5,077 nt of DNA from Muribaculaceae bacterium (GTDB taxonomy: Bacteria; Pseudomonadota; Alphaproteobacteria; Rs-D84). The DNA lies in the NCBI GenBank assembly GCA_023665245.1, contig JAMPEH010000194.1:1-5077 (forward strand), written 5' to 3'. Within the stretch, counting starts at the first letter, position 1. Every line of letters begins with the position of its first letter. This document shows positions 1-5,077 of the stretch, in pieces. The notes below the pieces were generated by a model. That model saw nothing but the letters and a program-made list of their open reading frames with translations, was not told the origin of the DNA and searched no databases. Position numbers and translations under genes: made by a program.

Positions 1-35
1 ATCCCTCCCCGAAAACCGCCCCAGTGGCCCTCAAA

Positions 36-119
36 ATTTATGAAATGGCCTCTTATAGTCCATTCAAAAAGTCGTGGGCAGCTGCCCACGACTTTTTGAA
101 TGGACTAATTTTCATAAAT
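36..119. repeat. Large nested inverted repeat with 52-bp perfect palindromic core
   Basis: Bases 56-107 form a perfect palindrome with 26-nt arms centred between 81 and 82, with no mismatch. Outside it, a second pair of 10-nt arms matches exactly: ATTTATGAAA at 36-45 and TTTCATAAAT at 110-119. These are separated from the core by 10 nt on the left and 2 nt on the right, so a folded strand would have an asymmetric internal loop. The element lies upstream of the regulator promoter and contains no convincing gene. It could be a bidirectional terminator, a REP- or MITE-like dispersed repeat, or both. The symmetry is read directly from the sequence; the role is inference. Confidence 0.85.
66..97. 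terminator. Bidirectional intrinsic-terminator-like hairpin
   Basis: Within the palindrome core, a 9-bp GC-rich stem (GTCGTGGGC at 71-79 with GCCCACGAC at 84-92) closes an AGCT tetraloop. It is flanked by A5 (66-70) and T5 (93-97), so either strand would give a GC hairpin followed by a U tract. This could end transcription from an unseen upstream gene and insulate the regulator gene. One oddity is that the pairing continues for about 10 bp beyond the T tract, which ordinary terminators do not need. That leaves room for a mobile or repeat-family origin. Confidence 0.6.
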
Positions 120-154
120 CTTATGCTTTTGCGGTGAAAAATAACACATCATTA

Positions 155-184
155 TTGACATTCAAGTTATATTTGCTATTTTTG
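155..184 (+). promoter_or_regulatory. Predicted Bacteroidetes-type promoter of the regulator gene
   Basis: TATTTTTG at 177-184 matches the Bacteroidetes -7 consensus TAnnTTTG. A TTG at 155-157 sits 19 nt upstream, in the position expected for the -33 box. Transcription would begin near 190, leaving a 5' leader of about 25 nt before the ATG at 216. A second match, TATATTTG at 168-175, lies 9 nt further upstream but lacks a well-spaced -33 box. The consensus is established for Bacteroides; its use here is inferred from position. Confidence 0.55.
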
Positions 185-215
185 CAGAAAAATTTCTTAC
201 TATCGGTCAATACTT

Positions 216-1835
216 ATGCGAACTTTCATTCTTCTGATTCTGATAATACTGTCAATCCATTCTCCTCTGTGTGGCAAAGAGAAGAGGGAGATAAAGTCAT
301 TTATTGAGGAAGCGAATGCCTGCATAGGCACAGACCCCAAGAAAGCGTCATCTCTGGCCCACAGGGCATTAAAATTGTGTGACACCGCACATCCCGACTC
401 TTTGACAGTGGCGGCGTCAATGCTCTATGGCTCAGCGGAACAGCTGCTCGGGAATTTTGACCTCAGCATCCACATCCTGTATGACACGGAGATGATGATT
501 GAAGACAACGACACTGCCGAAAAAGCCAATCTCTATAAACTTCAGGGGCGCGTGTTCAGCAAATTGGGTGACTATCCGAAATCGGTGGAGCTCAACGACA
601 AAGCCACCTCCATGTTCAAGATTCTGGGCGACTCCGCCTCTGTGGCCGACTGCTATAACGAGCGTGGAGTGATGCTCCTCAACCGACTGGAATACACGCT
701 CGCCGACCATTTCTTCCGCCGCGCCCTCGACATCAACCGGCGTCTGCACAATCTTCCCGGCATTGCCAAGAACCTCAACAGCATGTGTCTATACGAAGGT
801 GACGCTGAGGAGAAACTGCAATTGATAGAAGAGGCCATCACCATCAACAAGCATCTCGAAAACATTTGGGGATTGGGCGAAAACTATAATAACAAGGCAA
901 AGCAGCTATATTTCGCGGGGAGATATGCGGAAGCTGACAACGCGCTCGCCTCGGCCAAGGAATATATCGACCGCATAGAAGCCAAGGAGCTACTTTGCGA
1001 CTATTATGAATACCGGTCGATGATTGCGGCTGCCTCAGGCAACTTCCGGCGGGCATATGAAGACCAAGGGAAAATGATCGAGATGGTGACCCAGCTCAAC
1101 CGCTCCAACAGGATGCGGAACACGGAGTTTGACCTTACCCGCAAGCAATTTGAAGACAGACGCGCCGAGGCAGAACGCCAGGAACACGAGCATCAGCTTG
1201 AGGTGTTGCGGCTCAACATATTCCTCCTGATTGCATTCATCGTGATATCTGTGGTGGTGATAATGTTCATAATGAGGAGAATCCGGCATAAGAAAGACCT
1301 TCAGATAATTGAGGCGCAGCATGAACTTGAGATGTCGGAAAAAGAGGTGGACGCGCTGAAACTGAAGCAGCGTGAACTCGAGCTGGAGAATGCACGTGCC
1401 ACCCTCGACGCCAACAGAAGGGAACTGACCGGCTTCGCAGCCTTCCTCAAGAGCAATCTGGAAATGACAGATAAGATTCAGGAGATGCTCCGAGAGGGAT
1501 ATAAGATGGATTCAACGTCAATCGTGCCACACCTGAAAAAAATAAACGCATTCATAACCTCCAACGTCAGCAACAACAAGACTGCCAAAAATCTTCTCCT
1601 GAGCGTGGAGGAGAAAAACAAAGACTTCCTTGCGCGGCTCACTGCCGCCCACCCCCAGCTGACAAAGGGGGAGAGAAACCTCGCGCTGCTGATACGCGGA
1701 CTCCTCAGCTCAAAAGAAATCTCAATACTGCTCGGACTTGAGCCGCGCACTGTCAACATGAACCGCTACAGGCTCCGCAAGGCTCTCGGCCTTGATGCTG
1801 ACAGCGTTTTGGAGCAATATCTGCGCAATATATGA
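216..1835 (+). CDS. Membrane-anchored TPR / LuxR-like HTH transcriptional regulator
   Basis: The predicted product is a 539-residue one-component regulator of the inner membrane. Residues 1-20 form a hydrophobic export signal or anchor; the Cys at 19 lacks a good lipobox. Residues 27-293 are helical and read as degenerate TPR units, clearest at about 107-139 (GDYPKSVEL), 146-179 and 224-256 (GRYAEADNA). One transmembrane helix spans about 334-353, followed by the basic stretch RRIRHKK, which supports a cytoplasmic C-terminus. A charged coiled coil covers about 360-405. The C-terminus (about 470-526) contains LTKGERNLALLIRGL, then SSKEISILLGLEPRTV and RYRLRKALGL, matching the LuxR-type HTH pattern. 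No receiver or kinase domain is present, so sensing is probably direct through the periplasmic TPR region. The ATG at 216 places the signal sequence at the N-terminus and sits just downstream of a promoter match. The adjacent SusC-like gene suggests it controls glycan uptake, as SusR-type regulators do. The ligand is unknown, and direct control of the neighbour is inference. Confidence 0.87.
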   Translation: MRTFILLILIILSIHSPLCGKEKREIKSFIEEANACIGTDPKKASSLAHRALKLCDTAHPDSLTVAASMLYGSAEQLLGNFDLSIHILYDTEMMIEDNDTAEKANLYKLQGRVFSKLGDYPKSVELNDKATSMFKILGDSASVADCYNERGVMLLNRLEYTLADHFFRRALDINRRLHNLPGIAKNLNSMCLYEGDAEEKLQLIEEAITINKHLENIWGLGENYNNKAKQLYFAGRYAEADNALASAKEYIDRIEAKELLCDYYEYRSMIAAASGNFRRAYEDQGKMIEMVTQLNRSNRMRNTEFDLTRKQFEDRRAEAERQEHEHQLEVLRLNIFLLIAFIVISVVVIMFIMRRIRHKKDLQIIEAQHELEMSEKEVDALKLKQRELELENARATLDANRRELTGFAAFLKSNLEMTDKIQEMLREGYKMDSTSIVPHLKKINAFITSNVSNNKTAKNLLLSVEEKNKDFLARLTAAHPQLTKGERNLALLIRGLLSSKEISILLGLEPRTVNMNRYRLRKALGLDADSVLEQYLRNI

Positions 1836-1838
1836 CAA

Positions 1839-1935
1839 TGTAGACATAGCTAAATCCATATCTATTTGATTTGCAGTTGTAGCCATCATCATTTTGTAGA
1901 CATATAGACAAGAGGAAACCGGGCGTTGCAGACAT
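1839..1935 (+). promoter_or_regulatory. Three direct TGYAGACAT repeats, candidate operator sites
   Basis: The motif TGTAGACAT occurs at 1839-1847 and 1895-1903, and the first two copies share the 10-mer TGTAGACATA. A third copy, TGCAGACAT, lies at 1927-1935, and an extra half copy TAGACA is at 1905-1910. Starts are 56 and 32 nt apart. The last copy ends 17 nt before the -33 box of the receptor promoter, a position suited to an activator. Direct rather than inverted orientation would fit a regulator bound in tandem. The repeats are visible in the sequence; binding by the upstream regulator is inference, and the motif is short enough that chance must be considered. Confidence 0.4.
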
Positions 1936-1952
1936 TTTATAGGCTTGTAACA

Positions 1953-1985
1953 TTTGGCGCTGCACCTTCCCTACCAGTAATTTTG
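1953..1985 (+). promoter_or_regulatory. Predicted Bacteroidetes-type promoter of the susC-like gene
   Basis: TTTG at 1953-1956 and TAATTTTG at 1978-1985 match the Bacteroidetes -33 (TTTG) and -7 (TAnnTTTG) boxes with a 21-nt spacer. Transcription would start near 1991, giving a leader of about 60 nt before the ATG at 2054. No hairpin with a T tract is visible between the regulator stop codon and this promoter, so some read-through from the regulator gene is also possible. Confidence 0.6.
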
Positions 1986-2053
1986 CGGCATAAAACGACA
2001 CGCGGGGCTTCGGAAATCCGCAGTCAAAAATGAATTATCTAACCTTAATATTT

Positions 2054-5000
2054 ATGGCAAACGAAACTCGACACAAAGGAAAGATTTTGCAGCTTCTCCT
2101 TCTCTTTTGCCTGACACTCCCCTTGCAGGCATGGGCGCAGAAACAGGCGCTCACAGGCACAATCACCGAACCCAACGGCGAGCCAATCATAGGGGCCACC
2201 GTGATTGAAGACGGCACCAACAACGGCACCGCCACCGACATTGATGGCAAATTCACAATCAACGTGAATCCAAAGGCTACTATCAGAGTGTCGTATGTGG
2301 GATTCATTCCGCAAGAAATAAAAGTCAACGGCCGCAGCCACATCGACATCGTGATGCAAGAAGACAATCAAGTGCTCGATGAGCTCGTCGTGGTGGGTTA
2401 CGGCATGATGAAAAAGAGCGACATGACCGGAGCGATCTCAAGCGTTAAGGGCGATGAGCTCGCCAAACGCACCACCACCAATCCCGCTGAGGCTCTTCAG
2501 GGCAAGATAGCCGGTGTCAATGTGCAGAAAGCCGGCGGCAACGCGGGGGCGGGCATTCAGGTGAAGATACGTGGCGTCAAGACATTCGGCGACAATGAGC
2601 CACTCTACATCATCGATGGATTCCCCGGAGACATCAACGCTGTCAACCCCCAGGACATAGAGTCGATGGAGGTGCTCAAAGACGGCGCGGCAGCAGCCAT
2701 CTACGGCTCCGTGGCAGCCAACGGCGTTATTCTCATCACCACCAAAAGCGGAAAGAAAGGTGATGTGAAAGTGGATTTCTCCACTTATCTCAGTTTCACA
2801 CACATCGCCAAAAAGCTCGAGATGCTCGACGCCGACGAGTATAAGCAGGTACACGGACAGATGTATGACAACTGGAATTCCCATGTGGCCGCCCATGCTG
2901 CCCAATATGACCCCTCCGGAAGCGGCCAATGGCAGAACTCACTCCTAAATCTTCCGGCATACGTGACTGAAAACACCGGTGTCAACACCGACTGGCAGGA
3001 TGCAATGACACGCAACGGCTTTTCGCAGAATTATATGGTAAGCGTCAGAGGAGGCAGCGATTTCGGACGATACTCCATGAGCTATAACCACGCCGATGAC
3101 AAGGGCATTTTTCTTGGCAACAACTACCGCATGGACAATGCACGCCTCAAAGTCAATGCCACAAAATATATCTTTGATTTCGAGGGTAACCTGGCGTTTA
3201 AATACACCAAAAGCGAACAGCCACAGTATCAGCTCAAGGAGATGTATATGATCTCTCCTCTCGTGCCCATCTACGATGAGGCCCGGGAATCGGGCTACGG
3301 ACTCACCAATTTCAACGGTCTGCCCAACAACCGCAACGTCATGGCCGACAATGACTACCGCAAGGCCGACTCACGCTACTACCACACATCTGCCAATGCT
3401 GCCGTCACAGTGCGCTTCGCTCCTTGGCTCAATTTCAAGACCAGCTATTCCTACCGGGGTGAGCATGAGCGCGACAAGTATCACACCGCCCCATACGTGG
3501 CAGACATTCGCTCAAAGCAGGAATATGCCGAGAGCAGCGAGACCACCGCCTACTGGGAGGAACAACAGTGGGAAAACGTGCTCAGTTTCAACAAAGAATT
3601 CGGCAAACACTCGGTAAATGCAGTTGCCGGCACATCAACGATGGCCCGCAGCTACACCTGGAATTCTGTCGGAGTGATCGGCAAGACCACAACATATAAA
3701 GTGGAAGACGGACAGCTCGTCACGGGAGAATCCGCCGCCGGATTCCTTGACCCGAATTTCGAGACAATCGGAGCCGGAACAGGCGGCACATTCGATGGCG
3801 ACGGAAGCCGCTGGAAATATCGCCGCGTGTCTTTCTTCGGACGCGTCAACTATAATTTCGACGGTCGCTACCTGATTCAGGCCACTGTGCGCCGCGACGG
3901 GTCAAGCAAATTCGGCAGTGACAAGCGCTGGGGCACATTCCCTTCGGTGGCTTTGGGATGGAGAATCTCTGAAGAGCCATTCTTCCCGAAAACAGTAGCA
4001 ATCAACAATCTCAAACTCCGCGCAAGCTGGGGACGCCTCGGAAATGAGAACTCACTCGGTTATTACGACTTCCTTGCCCTCATCAGCACCTACAACACCA
4101 AATACCAGGGCTATGTGCAGGGCAACGGCGACAATGCCTGGGCAGGAAGCATAGCGCGTGGACTTGAAAACCGCAACCTCCAATGGGAGACCACCGACAC
4201 CAAGAACATCGGCATCGACTACGGCTTCTTCAACAACAGGCTCAACGGCTCCGTCAACTACTATTACAACAAGACTGAAGATCTCCTGATCACCAAGGTG
4301 CTACCCGCCTCGGCAGGTCTCTCCAATCCGATACTTAACGTGGGTAAAATCCGCAACACAGGTGTTGAATTCGAGATTAACTACCAGGACAACAAGGCCG
4401 GGTGGGAATATAACATCGGGCTCAACCTGGCCACTACAAGCAACAAGGTGCTCGAGCTCTCTGACGCTGACCAAATAATCTACGGCGAGGGCCTGAAATA
4501 CGGCACCGAACATTTCCCGACACAGACAATGGTGGGTCGCCCAATCGGAGCCTTCTATCTCTATCGCACCGACGGACTCTTCCAAAGTGAGGCAGAGGCA
4601 CGCAACTACAAGAATGCAGCCGGCGAACAGCTCCAGCCTTATGCCGACGCCGGCGACGTGAAATTTGTGGATGCCAACGGAGACGGTGTCATCGATGAGA
4701 ATGACAAGGAATATTGCGGTTCAGGCATCCCTAAACTGGAGGTGAATCTCAATCTCAACCTTGCATGGAAAGGATTTGATTTCATGGCAGTGGTTGGCAG
4801 CGCATGGGGATTCAAACTCTACAACGGCAACCGCTATTTCTACGAGGGGATGAACTCCGGATCCAATTTCTTGAAATCCACGCTCAACGCCTGGACTCCG
4901 CAGAACACCTCCACCGACATGCCCCGCGCCATCTACAATGACCCCAACGGCAACCTCAAGGAGAGCGACCGCTTCCTCGAGAACGGCAACTTCGTGCGTC

Positions 5001-5077
5001 TTCGTCAGATCCAGCTTGGCTACACTCTCCCCGCAAGCCTCACCCGGAAAGTGTTTATCGAGAGCCTACGTTTCTAT
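2054..5077 (+). CDS. SusC-like TonB-dependent outer-membrane receptor, 3' end beyond window
   Basis: The product should be a TonB-dependent beta-barrel that imports glycan oligosaccharides across the outer membrane, normally with a SusD-like lipoprotein as lid. The frame is open for 1008 codons to the window edge. Residues 1-29 are a signal peptide: a basic start, the core ILQLLLLFCLTLPL, and AWA before the likely cleavage site. Residues 32-102 form a carboxypeptidase-regulatory-like domain (GTITEPNGEPIIGATV, then DGKFTINV). The TonB box region LDELVVVGYG is at 109-117. The plug (about 118-232) carries the family motifs LQGKIAGVNV, IRGVKTFGDNEPLYIIDG, IESMEVLKDGAAAAIYGS and ANGVILITTK. The rest is barrel, including RRDGSSKFG (613-621), WGRLGNENS (659-667), VGKIRNTGVEFE (763-773) and an Asp-rich loop DANGDGVID (873-881). 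FVRLRQIQLGYTLP (980-993) is typical of the region near the C-terminus, so probably 50-80 residues are missing. No STN domain is present. An in-frame ATG at 2030 would add MNYLTLIF; 2054 gives the better signal peptide. The glycan cannot be deduced. Confidence 0.95.
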   Translation, partial: MANETRHKGKILQLLLLFCLTLPLQAWAQKQALTGTITEPNGEPIIGATVIEDGTNNGTATDIDGKFTINVNPKATIRVSYVGFIPQEIKVNGRSHIDIVMQEDNQVLDELVVVGYGMMKKSDMTGAISSVKGDELAKRTTTNPAEALQGKIAGVNVQKAGGNAGAGIQVKIRGVKTFGDNEPLYIIDGFPGDINAVNPQDIESMEVLKDGAAAAIYGSVAANGVILITTKSGKKGDVKVDFSTYLSFTHIAKKLEMLDADEYKQVHGQMYDNWNSHVAAHAAQYDPSGSGQWQNSLLNLPAYVTENTGVNTDWQDAMTRNGFSQNYMVSVRGGSDFGRYSMSYNHADDKGIFLGNNYRMDNARLKVNATKYIFDFEGNLAFKYTKSEQPQYQLKEMYMISPLVPIYDEARESGYGLTNFNGLPNNRNVMADNDYRKADSRYYHTSANAAVTVRFAPWLNFKTSYSYRGEHERDKYHTAPYVADIRSKQEYAESSETTAYWEEQQWENVLSFNKEFGKHSVNAVAGTSTMARSYTWNSVGVIGKTTTYKVEDGQLVTGESAAGFLDPNFETIGAGTGGTFDGDGSRWKYRRVSFFGRVNYNFDGRYLIQATVRRDGSSKFGSDKRWGTFPSVALGWRISEEPFFPKTVAINNLKLRASWGRLGNENSLGYYDFLALISTYNTKYQGYVQGNGDNAWAGSIARGLENRNLQWETTDTKNIGIDYGFFNNRLNGSVNYYYNKTEDLLITKVLPASAGLSNPILNVGKIRNTGVEFEINYQDNKAGWEYNIGLNLATTSNKVLELSDADQIIYGEGLKYGTEHFPTQTMVGRPIGAFYLYRTDGLFQSEAEARNYKNAAGEQLQPYADAGDVKFVDANGDGVIDENDKEYCGSGIPKLEVNLNLNLAWKGFDFMAVVGSAWGFKLYNGNRYFYEGMNSGSNFLKSTLNAWTPQNTSTDMPRAIYNDPNGNLKESDRFLENGNFVRLRQIQLGYTLPASLTRKVFIESLRFY

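Noticed and set aside
3..137. Open frame from the left edge, a possible 3' end of an upstream gene on the + strand.
   Set aside because: It reads straight through the palindrome and has no recognisable protein character. Another frame is also open over the same stretch, so there is no basis to prefer either.
74..307. A 77-codon forward open frame beginning within the palindrome and overlapping the start of the regulator gene.
   Set aside because: It starts inside the hairpin, crosses the predicted regulator promoter and overlaps the regulator gene in another frame. Its residues show no recognisable domain.
1841..1864. Imperfect dyad TAGACATA ... CATATCTA near the first direct repeat.
   Set aside because: It matches at only 6 of 8 positions and is not repeated around the other two motif copies, so the direct-repeat reading is better supported.
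1984..2022. Possible hairpin in the receptor leader (TGCGG at 1984-1988 with CCGCA at 2018-2022).
   Set aside because: Only 5 bp of pairing with a long loop. The left arm overlaps the -7 box and lies upstream of the predicted transcript start, so it would not be in the RNA.
2438..2929. A 163-codon reverse-strand open frame within the receptor gene.
   Set aside because: It lies fully antisense to the clearly homologous SusC plug region. Its translation has no recognisable domain, and it is a side effect of the receptor's codon use.
3276..3617. A 113-codon forward open frame in another frame of the receptor gene.
   Set aside because: The Thr/Pro/Ser-rich low-complexity translation is typical of a shadow of the real frame, which continues unbroken through this region.

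Overview
The window looks like part of a polysaccharide/glycan utilisation locus (PUL) from a member of Bacteroidota, most likely order Bacteroidales. The evidence is a SusC-type TonB-dependent receptor, a membrane-spanning TPR-HTH regulator of a kind common in this phylum, promoter boxes matching the Bacteroidetes consensus (TTG/TTTG and TAnnTTTG), and no Shine-Dalgarno sequence before either gene. The roughly balanced G+C content and the protein style would fit a gut Muribaculaceae-like organism, but that family assignment is inference only.

Layout: bases 1-35 hold nothing I can assign. Bases 36-119 contain a large inverted repeat. Its core is a 52-bp perfect palindrome (56-107) that includes a bidirectional intrinsic-terminator-like hairpin (66-97). 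A Bacteroidetes-type promoter (155-184) leads into a 539-residue gene (216-1835, +). This encodes a predicted inner-membrane one-component regulator with an export signal, periplasmic TPR helices, one transmembrane helix, a cytoplasmic coiled coil and a LuxR-like HTH. The 218-bp gap after it (1836-2053) shows no terminator. It carries three direct copies of TGYAGACAT followed by a well-formed Bacteroidetes promoter (1953-1985). From 2054 to the window edge runs a SusC-like outer-membrane receptor gene, still open after 1008 codons, so its last part lies outside the window.

Working model (inference): the regulator senses a glycan-derived signal in the periplasm through its TPR domain and binds the gap DNA, possibly at the TGYAGACAT repeats, to control the SusC-like importer. 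A susD-like lipoprotein gene and glycan-degrading enzymes would be expected downstream. The receptor has no N-terminal STN signalling domain, so it is unlikely to signal through a sigma/anti-sigma pair, which fits control by the adjacent regulator. Nothing in the sequence identifies the glycan. I see no RNA genes, CRISPR arrays or transposase genes.
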